Shown here piece by piece: positions 33,137 to 43,010 of a stretch of DNA of 64,000 bases. This DNA comes from Chloroflexota bacterium (GTDB lineage: Bacteria; Chloroflexota; UBA11872; UBA12225). The notes under the pieces were generated by a model. That model saw only the letters and a list, made by a program, of their open reading frames with translations. It was not told the origin of the DNA and searched no databases. A program made the position numbers and the translations under genes. The stretch spans positions 1 through 64,000 of the forward strand of contig JAUJOR010000015.1 of assembly GCA_030447525.1 (NCBI GenBank), given 5' to 3'. The stretch's first letter is position 1; each line of letters opens with the position of its first letter.

Positions 33137-33770
33137 TGGCCCGCTCTGGCCGGCCGGGGGTCGCGGTGGACGTTGCACGATCTGCAAGTCGCTCCCCAAT
33201 GACGCCAACGTTGCTCCTGCAGTAGCGTTCTGACGATTATGGCCGATTGCCGTACGTGCGTACGATGGTAGCCGCCGGTGGTGCGACCTCGGGAAAGGAG
33301 AGCCCACCGGGTAGTGTCCCCGCAGCGGGGCCGCGCGCGCGTTGACGGTCGTCGCCACAGGCTGCTACCATGTGCATTGCGCTGGCGCTCCGCCCTGGAG
33401 ATAGATGTGTAATGGGATCGGCGGCGTTGCGCAGACAAGTGCATAGGGTGCGTTGACAGGGAGTAGTAGGTCGTCCCCTTCCCCTCCAGAGAGCCGGTGG
33501 GTGGTGCGAACCGGTGGGGTAGGAAGGCCGAACTCACCCTCGAGCTGCTGAGCCCAAGACCCTCCCTCGGGTGCCGCTGGTACCCCGGTTTCCTGGGGAT
33601 ACGGGGGAGGATGAGTAAGCTTAGCCGGTTCCCGCCGTTAACGGGTTAAGTGGGCGCAGCTATTACCTGTCCTCTAGAAGGTTGATCTCGTGATCGACGA
33701 TCAGACCCGGTCGTAGCGCTGGGGGAGGAGGGGTGATGGTACGCCAAGTGGGGTGGTACCACGGGAGTGA

Positions 33771-33799
33771 GCTCTCGTCCTCGGGGACGGGGGCTTTTT
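33771..33799 (+). terminator. T-box terminator 1
   Basis: A 10-bp stem (33771-33780 with 33785-33794, some G-T pairs) with a TCGG loop is followed by TTTTT at 33795-33799. It lies directly after the first T-box antiterminator sequence. Confidence 0.85.
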
Positions 33800-33920
33800 C
33801 ATTTCCGGCCGGCGTGGCGCCGGACGCCATCAGGTGATGCGTCCGGTAACGGTGGCGGCTGGGGATGGGATCCGGTGGAACACTGTGCCTGGTCGCGCCA
33901 ACTGAGGTGGTACCACGGGA

Positions 33921-33956
33921 GCGGCTCTCGTCCTCAGGGACGGCAGCCGCCCTTTT
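33921..33956 (+). terminator. T-box terminator 2
   Basis: GCGGCT...AGCCGC and GTCC...GGAC pair around a TCA loop, forming a ~13-bp stem with one mismatch, followed by CCTTTTG. It lies 33 bases before the ilvB start. Confidence 0.85.
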
Positions 33957-33988
33957 GTCTCTTGCTCTGTAGCGAAGCGAGGAAGGCG

Positions 33989-35743
<1,755 letters not shown>

Positions 35744-35828
35744 CGTTGCGGGTGCAGCGCGGGTAGTGGGGTAGCAGGGTAGAGGGTGCAGGGGACGTGC
35801 CCCTTACCCGCCGGAGGCAAGAACAACA

Positions 35829-36353
35829 ATGAAGCATACCCTTGTCGCCTTGGTGGAGAACCAGCCCGGCGTCCTCCAACGTGTCGCCAACCTGTTCTCT
35901 CGACGCGGGTTCAACATCGACAGCCTGACGGTCGGCACCACGGACACGGACAAGATCTCGCGCATGACCATCGTCGTCGATGGGGCCAACACCCAGGTCG
36001 AGCAGGTGATCAAGCAGCTCTACAAGCTGATCGACGTGCTGCGTATCAGCGACGTGACCAATGATCGGACCGTCGACCGTGACCTGGCCCTGATCAAGGT
36101 GCAGGCGACGAATTCCACCAGCCGCGCCGAGATCGTGCAGCTGGCGGACATCTTCCGGGGCAAGATCGTGGACGTGGCGGCGGACTCCCTGGTCGTCGAG
36201 GTGACCGGCGACGAGGAAAAGATCAGCAGTCTGCTGCACATGCTGCGCCCTTTTGGCATCAAGGAGATGGTGCGTACCGGGGTGGTCTCCATGACCCGCG
36301 GCGCCGGGCTCGCCGCCCGGCTCGGCGAGGAGCGCCTGGAAGCGGCCGGCTAG
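35829..36353 (+). CDS. ilvN: acetolactate synthase small (regulatory) subunit
   Basis: 174 aa. An ACT domain is at the N-terminus (LVALVENQPGVLQRVANLFSRR, GFNIDSLTVG) and the C-terminal IlvN domain begins near 85 (RDLALIKVQA). It binds the large subunit and gives valine feedback control; the Asn/Gly residues of the ACT valine site are in place. CCGGAGG upstream is a reasonable ribosome site. The stop codon is directly followed by a perfect palindrome. Confidence 0.96.
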   Translation: MKHTLVALVENQPGVLQRVANLFSRRGFNIDSLTVGTTDTDKISRMTIVVDGANTQVEQVIKQLYKLIDVLRISDVTNDRTVDRDLALIKVQATNSTSRAEIVQLADIFRGKIVDVAADSLVVEVTGDEEKISSLLHMLRPFGIKEMVRTGVVSMTRGAGLAARLGEERLEAAG

Positions 36354-36373
36354 AGACACGCCGGCGTGTCTCT
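36352..36373. repeat. perfect 22-bp palindrome after ilvN
   Basis: The core GAGACACGCCGGCGTGTCTC is its own reverse complement, extended by A and T to 22 bp. It begins within the ilvN stop codon. There is no T-tract, so it is not a classical terminator. It could be an mRNA-stabilising hairpin or protein site between ilvN and ilvC. Confidence 0.85.
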
Positions 36374-36474
36374 CGTCCGGTGATCGCCGACGCTCGGCCG
36401 GCCCGGGCACGGCGGCCTGAGACCTGGGACTGCTATCGAGACATTCAGGCGGGACATTGAGGGGGAACAAAGAC

Positions 36475-37470
36475 GTGGCCCGGATGTACTACGACGCCGA
36501 CGCCGACCTGGGCCGGCTGCGCGGCAAGAAAGTGGCGGTGCTGGGCTTCGGCAGCCAGGGCCACGCCCATGCCCTTAATCTCAAGGACAGCGGTGTGGAC
36601 GTGGTGGTGGGGCTGTACCGGGGCTCCCCATCCTGGGAAAAGGCCCAGGCCCAGGGCGTGGCCGTGATGACTAACGCCGAGGCGGTGCAGGCCGCCGACT
36701 TCGTCATGTTCACCATCCCCGACCAGGTACAGCGCCAGGTCTACCTCGCAGACGTGGAGCCGCACCTGCGCGATGGGCAGACGATCATGTTTGCCCACGG
36801 CTTCAACATCCACTTCAACCAGATCGTCCCGCCCAAGTCTGTGGACGTGAGTATGGTGGCCCCCAAGGGCCCGGGACACCGGGTGCGGGAGGTGTTTGTC
36901 GAGGGCTCCGGTGTGCCGGCCCTGTTCGCCGTGCAACAGGATGCCAGCGGCGGGGCCAGGGAGAACGCCCTGGCCTATGCCAAGGGGATCGGGGCCGCCC
37001 GGGCCGGCGTGCTGGAGACGACCTTCCTGGAAGAGACCGAGACCGACCTGTTCGGCGAGCAGACCGTCCTTTGCGGCGGGGTGAGCGCCCTGGTCAAGGC
37101 CTCCTTCGAGACCATGGTCGAGGCCGGCTATCAGCCGGAGCTGGCGTATTTCGAGACGCTGCACGAGCTCAAGCTCATCGTCGACCTGTTCTACCAGGGT
37201 GGCCTCTCCTACATGCGCTACTCCGTCTCCGATACCGCCGAATACGGGGACTACACCGCCGGGCCACGCATCGTGGACGACCACGTGCGGGCAACGCTCA
37301 AGGAGATCCTCACCGAGATCCAGAATGGGGAGTGGGCCAAGCGCTGGATACTGGAAAACCAGGCCGGGCGCCCGGCCTTTCTGGCCATGCGCCGGCGGGA
37401 GCAAGAGCACCCCATCGAGAAGATCGGCAGGCAATTGCGGGCGATGATGACGTGGCTGAAAGCCAAGTAG
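36475..37470 (+). CDS. ilvC: ketol-acid reductoisomerase, class I
   Basis: 331 aa from GTG 36475, with GAGGGGGAAC 6 bases upstream; this gives the usual ARMYYDADADL start. A TTG at 36457 would add 6 residues. It converts acetolactate to 2,3-dihydroxyisovalerate using Mg2+ and NAD(P)H. The N-terminal Rossmann motif is GFGSQGHAHALNLKDSG, with a short beta2-alphaB loop LYRGSPSW that points to NADPH. The metal site DLFGEQTVLCGG and E..ELK motifs (LAYFETLHELKLIVDL) are intact. Length fits class I enzymes. Confidence 0.97.
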   Translation: MARMYYDADADLGRLRGKKVAVLGFGSQGHAHALNLKDSGVDVVVGLYRGSPSWEKAQAQGVAVMTNAEAVQAADFVMFTIPDQVQRQVYLADVEPHLRDGQTIMFAHGFNIHFNQIVPPKSVDVSMVAPKGPGHRVREVFVEGSGVPALFAVQQDASGGARENALAYAKGIGAARAGVLETTFLEETETDLFGEQTVLCGGVSALVKASFETMVEAGYQPELAYFETLHELKLIVDLFYQGGLSYMRYSVSDTAEYGDYTAGPRIVDDHVRATLKEILTEIQNGEWAKRWILENQAGRPAFLAMRRREQEHPIEKIGRQLRAMMTWLKAK

Positions 37471-37599
37471 CGCCGACCGAGCGCCCTGTGCTCAGTCTTC
37501 AGCCGGCCGGGGGCAACGGCAGGTGCCAAGCGCAAGGCTGACGCCGGCCCCGGACGGAGCGCCCAAGACTGCGGGCTGTTCCATGAGGCGAGAGAAGCG

Positions 37600-39207
37600 A
37601 TGAGAAAAGTCAAGATTTTCGACACGACGCTGCGGGACGGCGAGCAGGCCGCCGGTGGGGCGCTGACGCTGGAGGAGAAGCTCGAGATCGGGCGCCAGCT
37701 GGAGCGTCTGGGGGTCGACTGCATCGAGGCCGGTTTCCCCGCCACCTCACCGGGGGACTTCCGCGCCGTGGAGATGATGTGCCAGGTGGTCAAGGACTGC
37801 CAGGTGGCGGCCCTTTCCGACGCCAAGCTCCCCAACATCGAGACCACCGGCGCCGCCTTGAAGGGGGCGGTCGCCCCGCGCCTGCACACCGTCCTTTCCA
37901 CCTCGGACATCCACCTCCAGCACCAGCTGCGCATCTCCCGTGAGGCCGCCCTGGAGATGGCCGTAGCCGCCGTCAAGCTGGGGCGGCGCCTGATCCCCGA
38001 GGTGGAGTTCTCCGCCATGGACGCCGCCCGCTCGGACTGGGACTATCTGTGCCGCGTGTTCGAGGCCACCATCAGCGCCGGGGCAACGGTGATCAACATC
38101 CCGGACACCCTGGGGTACATGCAGCCGGCCGAGTTCGCCGCCCTGGTGGCCTACGTCATGGAGCACGTCTCCAACATCGATAGGGCGGCCGTCTCGGTGC
38201 ACTGCCACAACGACCTGGGGATGGCCACAGCCCTCTCCCTGGCGGCGGTCAAAGTGGGGGCCCAGTGGGTGGAGTGCACCGTCAACGGCGTGGGGGAGCG
38301 GGCGGGGAATGCCTCCCTGGAAGAGATCGTCATGACGCTCAAGACGCGCGCTGACTACTTTGGGGTGGAGACCGGCGTGCGCACGGAGCAGATCTGGCGC
38401 AGCAGCCGCCTGGTGGCCTCCTACATGGGCTTCCCGGTGCAGCCGAACAAGGCTATCGTCGGCTCCAACGCCTTTGCCCACGCCTCCGGTCTCCATCAAG
38501 ACGGCATGCTCAAGGAGCGCTCGACCTATGAGATTATGACCCCGGAGAGCATCGGGCGAACCGACAGTCGCCTGGTCATCAGCAAGCACTCCGGGCGCAA
38601 CGCCTTCCGCAACCGTCTGCGCCAGATGGGCTACGAGCTGAACGAGGACGAGTTCATGCGCGCCTTCAAGGCCTTCAAGGAGATCGCGGACAAGAAGAAG
38701 GACGTCACCGACGGGGACATCGAGGCCGTCGTCGCCGACCAGGTGCTCACCGTAGAAGAGACCTACCGACTTGAGCACCTCCTTGTGACCTGTGGCGACC
38801 CGGCCGTGCCAACGGCGACGGTGCGCATCGCCACCCCGGACGGCCAGACGCACCAGGACGCGGCGACGGGCGACGGGCCGGTGGACGCCGTCTGCCGGGC
38901 GATCAACCGCCTGGTGGACGTCCCCAACCGCCTGAGTGAGTTCTCCGTGCAGTCCGTCACCGCCGGGATCGACGCCATCGGCGAGGTCTCCGTCAAGGTA
39001 GAGTCGGACGAAGGGACGTTCATCGGCCGGGGGGCCAGCACCGACATCGTCGTCGCCTCCGCCCGGGCTTACCTCAACGCCCTGAATAAGGTGGTGGCGG
39101 CGCGTCGCGACCGGGAGTCCGGTCACGCCAGAGTGAAGCTGTCTCAGGACGGCTCCCTGCGGGCGGATTCCCCGCCGGTCGCCAGCGCTGAGCCTGTGCT
39201 GGCGTAG
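37600..39207 (+). CDS. leuA: 2-isopropylmalate synthase
   Basis: 535 aa. It condenses acetyl-CoA with 2-oxoisovalerate, the first committed leucine step. The catalytic HMGL-like barrel starts IFDTTLRDGEQAAGG, with metal ligands in VHCHNDLGMAT and NGVGERAGNASLEE. The LeuA allosteric domain covers about 395-510 (leucine feedback), with VSVKVESDEGTFIGRGASTDIV. A Ser/Ala-rich tail of about 25 residues is longer than usual. GAGGCGAGAGAAG precedes the ATG. Confidence 0.96.
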   Translation: MRKVKIFDTTLRDGEQAAGGALTLEEKLEIGRQLERLGVDCIEAGFPATSPGDFRAVEMMCQVVKDCQVAALSDAKLPNIETTGAALKGAVAPRLHTVLSTSDIHLQHQLRISREAALEMAVAAVKLGRRLIPEVEFSAMDAARSDWDYLCRVFEATISAGATVINIPDTLGYMQPAEFAALVAYVMEHVSNIDRAAVSVHCHNDLGMATALSLAAVKVGAQWVECTVNGVGERAGNASLEEIVMTLKTRADYFGVETGVRTEQIWRSSRLVASYMGFPVQPNKAIVGSNAFAHASGLHQDGMLKERSTYEIMTPESIGRTDSRLVISKHSGRNAFRNRLRQMGYELNEDEFMRAFKAFKEIADKKKDVTDGDIEAVVADQVLTVEETYRLEHLLVTCGDPAVPTATVRIATPDGQTHQDAATGDGPVDAVCRAINRLVDVPNRLSEFSVQSVTAGIDAIGEVSVKVESDEGTFIGRGASTDIVVASARAYLNALNKVVAARRDRESGHARVKLSQDGSLRADSPPVASAEPVLA

Positions 39208-39295
39208 CATTTAAGATGCCAGTTTCCAGACGTAGACAAGAGACCTAGACAAGAGACGCAGCTAGTAGACCGAGACGTAAGATAGAGGGGCAGGC

Positions 39296-40723
39296 ATGAC
39301 CGTCCAGCCGAAGACCCTGTTTGAGAAGATCTGGGATGCCCACGTAGTGCGCGAGGCGCCGGGTGAGCCGGCGCTCCTCTACGTCGACCTGCACCTGGTG
39401 CACGAGGTGACCTCCCCCCAGGCGTTCGAGGCCCTGCGCCTGGCGGGGCGGAAGGTGCGCCGGCCCGACTTGACGGTGGCCACCATGGACCACAACGTCC
39501 CCACCTGGGACCGGCAGCTCCCGGTGACGGACGAGATCTCTCGCCAGCAGATGGATACCCTAGCCCAGAACTGCAGGGAGTTTGGAGTTACCCTCTACGA
39601 CCTGCACAGCAAGAAGCAGGGGATCGTCCACGTCATTGGCCCGGAGCTGGGCCTGACCCAGCCGGGGATGACCATCGTCTGCGGCGACAGCCATACCAGC
39701 ACCCACGGTGCCCTGGGGGCCCTGGCCTTCGGCATTGGCACGTCCGAGGTGGAGCACGTCCTGGCTACGCAGTGCCTGCCGCAGTCTCGGCCGAAGACGA
39801 TGGAGGTCCGCGTCGACGGCCGGCTGGCCCCGGGCGTGACGGCGAAGGACATCATCCTTGGGGTGATCGGGCGCATCGGCACGGCCGGTGGCACCGGGTA
39901 CGTCGTGGAGTACACCGGCGAGGCCATCCGCTCCCTTTCCATGGAGGGGCGAATGACGGTGTGCAACATGTCTATCGAGGGTGGCGCCCGCGCCGGGATG
40001 ATCGCCCCGGACGACAAGACCTTCGCCTACGTGGAGGGGCGCCCGCACGCCCCGCAGGGCAAGGCCTTCGAGCGCGCCGTGGAGCACTGGCGCTCGCTGG
40101 CCACAGACGAAGGGGCGTCCTACGACCGCGTGGAGCGCTTCGACGCCGCCCAGATGGCCCCCTTTGTCACCTGGGGGACGAACCCGGGCATGGTCGTCCC
40201 GGTGACCGGGCGGGTGCCGGACCCATCCGCCTACGCCGAGGAGGCCGACCGCCGCGCGGCGGAGCGCGCCCTGGAGTACATGGGGTTGACCCCCGGCACG
40301 GCGATCCAGGATATCAACATCGACCGCGTTTTTCTCGGCTCTTGCACTAACGCCCGCATCGAAGACCTGCGCGCGGCCGCCGGGGTCGTCCGGGCGGCCA
40401 TGACCAAAGGGAAGAAGGTGCACCCCAAGGTGTACGCCATGGTCGTGCCCGGGTCGATGCCGGTCAAGTTCCAGGCCGAGGCCGAAGGACTACACGAGGT
40501 CTTCCGTGCCGCCGGGTTCGACTGGCGCGAGGCGGGCTGCTCCATGTGCCTGGGGATGAACCCGGACGTCTTGCAACCGGGCGAGCGCTGCGCCTCTACT
40601 TCCAACCGCAACTTCGAGGGACGCCAGGGGAAGGGCGGGCGCACGCACCTGGTCAGCCCACAGATGGCCGTTGCCGCCGCCATCACTGGCCACTTCGTGG
40701 ACATCCGCGACTGGGACGTCTAA
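39296..40723 (+). CDS. leuC: 3-isopropylmalate dehydratase large subunit
   Basis: 475 aa, aconitase-superfamily enzyme that isomerises 2- to 3-isopropylmalate as a LeuCD heterodimer. The 4Fe-4S ligands are in FLGSCTNARIEDL and CSMCLGMNPD. The substrate-binding motif VCGDSHTSTHGALG is present. Its products may also be used by the citramalate route encoded by cimA downstream. The 88 bp before it is GAGAC/TAGAC-rich. AGAGGGGCAGGC is its ribosome site. Confidence 0.97.
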   Translation: MTVQPKTLFEKIWDAHVVREAPGEPALLYVDLHLVHEVTSPQAFEALRLAGRKVRRPDLTVATMDHNVPTWDRQLPVTDEISRQQMDTLAQNCREFGVTLYDLHSKKQGIVHVIGPELGLTQPGMTIVCGDSHTSTHGALGALAFGIGTSEVEHVLATQCLPQSRPKTMEVRVDGRLAPGVTAKDIILGVIGRIGTAGGTGYVVEYTGEAIRSLSMEGRMTVCNMSIEGGARAGMIAPDDKTFAYVEGRPHAPQGKAFERAVEHWRSLATDEGASYDRVERFDAAQMAPFVTWGTNPGMVVPVTGRVPDPSAYAEEADRRAAERALEYMGLTPGTAIQDINIDRVFLGSCTNARIEDLRAAAGVVRAAMTKGKKVHPKVYAMVVPGSMPVKFQAEAEGLHEVFRAAGFDWREAGCSMCLGMNPDVLQPGERCASTSNRNFEGRQGKGGRTHLVSPQMAVAAAITGHFVDIRDWDV

Positions 40724-40923
40724 GCCCGTGCAGTCTCACGTCCGAAGTGGTAGCTGGCCTGAGACTGGACACTCCAGGGGCGTGCTGTGGGGTTGTCCCT
40801 GCCCCCGATGGGCGCCCGGTCCTTGCCAGGGGCCAGTGATGCCGGGCCACCGCCTTGAACGCACCTGCACGCGCGACTGAACCGCCAGCAGACGCCTGAG
40901 ATCGGAAACCGAGGACATTGGAG

Positions 40924-41535
40924 ATGGATGCGTTCGTCAGACATACCGGACTGGTCGGCCCGCTCGACCGCGTGAACGTCGACACCGACCAGATCATCCC
41001 CAAGCAGTTCCTCAAGCGTATCGAGCGCACCGGCTTCGGCCAGTTCCTCTTCTTTGACTGGCGCTTCCGGGACGACGGGACGCCCAACCCGGACTTCGAG
41101 CTGAACCGGCCGGGCTATGAGGGGGCCAGCATCCTAGTCGCCGGTCGCAACTTCGGCTGTGGCTCGTCGCGCGAGCATGCCCCCTGGGCGCTGCAGGACT
41201 TTGGCTTCCGGGCCATCATCGCCCCCTCGTTCGCCGACATCTTCTACAACAACTGCTTCAAGAACGGCATGCTCCCCGTCGTCCTGCCGGAGGCGACGGT
41301 AGAGGAGATCTTGGCGCGGGCCAAGGAGCGTCCCGGTTACCGCCTGACCGTCGATCTACAAGAGCAGACGGTAGAGGACGAAGAAGGGCTGATCGCCCAC
41401 TTTGAGGTGGATCCCTTTCGCCGCGAGTGCCTGCTGAACGGATTGGACGACATCGGCCTGACGTTGCGGCACGAGCCGGACATCACCGAGTATGAGCGCC
41501 GGCGGGCCGCGCTCCTCCCGGTCGCCGCAGGCTAG
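40924..41535 (+). CDS. leuD: 3-isopropylmalate dehydratase small subunit
   Basis: 203 aa from ATG 40924 (an in-frame TTG at 40918 is an alternative). The swivel domain motif AGRNFGCGSSREHAPWAL carries the substrate-binding loop, and VNVDTDQIIPKQFLKRI opens the domain. It completes the LeuCD dehydratase. About 200 bp separates it from leuC, longer than typical, without a visible gene. Confidence 0.96.
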   Translation: MDAFVRHTGLVGPLDRVNVDTDQIIPKQFLKRIERTGFGQFLFFDWRFRDDGTPNPDFELNRPGYEGASILVAGRNFGCGSSREHAPWALQDFGFRAIIAPSFADIFYNNCFKNGMLPVVLPEATVEEILARAKERPGYRLTVDLQEQTVEDEEGLIAHFEVDPFRRECLLNGLDDIGLTLRHEPDITEYERRRAALLPVAAG

Positions 41536-41592
41536 ATGATCGCTACGGGGAGACCGTTGTGCCCAGCGGAGAAATACCCGTGAGTACTACCT

Positions 41593-42801
41593 GTGAGTAA
41601 CACCCGTGCAACGCCAGGAGAACCGCTGATCGCCGTCCTACCGGGGGACGGCATCGGGCCAGAGGTGGTCGAGCAAGGGCTGGTGGCGCTGGCGGCCGCC
41701 GGGGCCCGCTTCGGCTGGCGCTACCGCACCGAGACGGCTCCCGTCGGCGGGGCGGCGATAGACGTCACTGGCAGGCCCCTGCCCCCGGAGACGCTCGCCC
41801 TGGCCAAGCGCGCCGGCGCCGTCTTTTTCGGTGCCGTCGGCGGCCCCAAGTGGGATGACCCCGGCGCTCCGGTGCGCCCGGAGGACGGCATCCTGGCGCT
41901 GCGCAAGACCCTAGGGTTGTACGCCAACCTGCGACCGGTCAAACTCTACCCGGCGCTGTTGTCCCAGTCCGTGCTGCGCGAGGACATCGTGCGCGGGACA
42001 GACATGATCGTCGTGCGCGAGCTAACCGGGGGGCTGTACTTTGGCAAGCCCAGTCGGCGCTGGCAGACCAGCCGGGGCTGGCGGGCGGTGGACACCCTGG
42101 CCTACACCGAAGTGGAGATCGAGCGCGTATTGCGTACGGGCTTCGAGCTGGCGCGGGGGCGGCGCAAGAAGCTGACCTCGGTGGACAAGGCGAACGTCCT
42201 CACCACCGGGCGCTTCTGGCGCGAGATCGCCAACCGGGTGGGGAAGGACTACCCGGACGTGGAGCTGGAGCACATCCTGGTCGACGCGGCCGCGATGTAC
42301 TTGATGCGCCGGCCGGCCAGCTTCGACGTCGTGGTCACCGAGAACATGTTCGGCGACATCTTGACCGACGAGGCCGCTGTCCTGGCCGGGTCGATGGGCA
42401 TGCTCCCCTCGGCCAGCCTGGGGGGGGTGAAAAACCGCTTCGGTGGGGTGCGGGGCTTGTACGAGCCAATCCACGGTACGGCCCTGTACACCCCGGAGGT
42501 AGTCGGCAGCGGACGGGCCAACCCCATCGCGGCCGTGCTCAGCGCCGCCTTGATGCTCCGCTACTCCTTTGACATGGAGGAGGCGGCCGGCACCGTCGAG
42601 AGCGCCGTGCAAGCGGTGCTGGAGGAGGGCTACCGCACGCCGGACATCGCCGCCGGCGCCTCCGCCGGCGCCTCGACCGGGGCGGACGCCGGGGCTTCTG
42701 CGGGACAGCGTGGGGGGCGGTCTCAAGGCGAGCGGATCGTCACCACGTCGGAGCTGGGGCAGCGTATCGCCGAGCGCATCGGGCAGGTGCGCCTCAAGTA
42801 G
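41593..42801 (+). CDS. leuB: 3-isopropylmalate dehydrogenase
   Basis: 402 aa with a GTG start. It oxidatively decarboxylates 3-isopropylmalate with NAD. AVLPGDGIGPEVVEQG opens the fold, and NMFGDILTDEAAVLAGSMGMLPSASLG is the signature. The NAD loop reads EPIHGTALYTPEVVGSGRANP, where the family normally has HGSAPDIAGKGIANP: three extra residues and Glu in place of the Asp that binds the adenosine ribose. An Ala/Gly/Ser-rich insertion of ~25 residues (about 355-380) precedes the last helix. Longer than the usual ~350 aa. Confidence 0.95.
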   Translation: MSNTRATPGEPLIAVLPGDGIGPEVVEQGLVALAAAGARFGWRYRTETAPVGGAAIDVTGRPLPPETLALAKRAGAVFFGAVGGPKWDDPGAPVRPEDGILALRKTLGLYANLRPVKLYPALLSQSVLREDIVRGTDMIVVRELTGGLYFGKPSRRWQTSRGWRAVDTLAYTEVEIERVLRTGFELARGRRKKLTSVDKANVLTTGRFWREIANRVGKDYPDVELEHILVDAAAMYLMRRPASFDVVVTENMFGDILTDEAAVLAGSMGMLPSASLGGVKNRFGGVRGLYEPIHGTALYTPEVVGSGRANPIAAVLSAALMLRYSFDMEEAAGTVESAVQAVLEEGYRTPDIAAGASAGASTGADAGASAGQRGGRSQGERIVTTSELGQRIAERIGQVRLK

Positions 42802-43010
42802 TCTGCGAGTGCTGAGCGCTCGCTGCCTTTGCGGTACGTCCTTCCAGGTGACCACCGTTCGCCGAGGGCTTACGAGATGACCGGTGAGGAAACACTCCAT
42901 CGCGCCACCGGCCGGGCGGTTGGGCATTCCGAGTTCAGGCGCTGCCGGTGTCCTGCCGGGCACGAGAGACTCAACAGGTCGAGGTTCGCTGAGGACTAAG
43001 GGCTTACAAG

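Larger units (their letters stand above)
33455..33956 (+). promoter_or_regulatory. T-box leader (Leu specifier) with two antiterminator/terminator modules
   Basis: A Stem I region is recognisable: GAGTAGTAGG near 33461, AGAGAG-CCGG with a GGTGcGAACCGG apical part (33488-33514), and the specifier-loop sequence GAACTCACC in which CTC (33533-33535) is a leucine codon. The first T-box sequence GGTGGTACCACGGGAG (33752-33766) is followed by a 10-bp terminator stem at 33771-33794 and T5. A second, GGTGGTACCACGGGA (33906-33920), is followed by a 13-bp stem with one mismatch (33921-33950) and CCTTTTG. Only about 105 bases separate the modules. Uncharged tRNA-Leu should promote readthrough into ilvB. 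I could not identify a convincing promoter upstream. Confidence 0.9.

Noticed and set aside
33453..33458. TTGACA as the -35 of the ilv-leu promoter
   Set aside because: It lies at or inside the start of Stem I and no -10 follows at proper spacing; the promoter should be further upstream.
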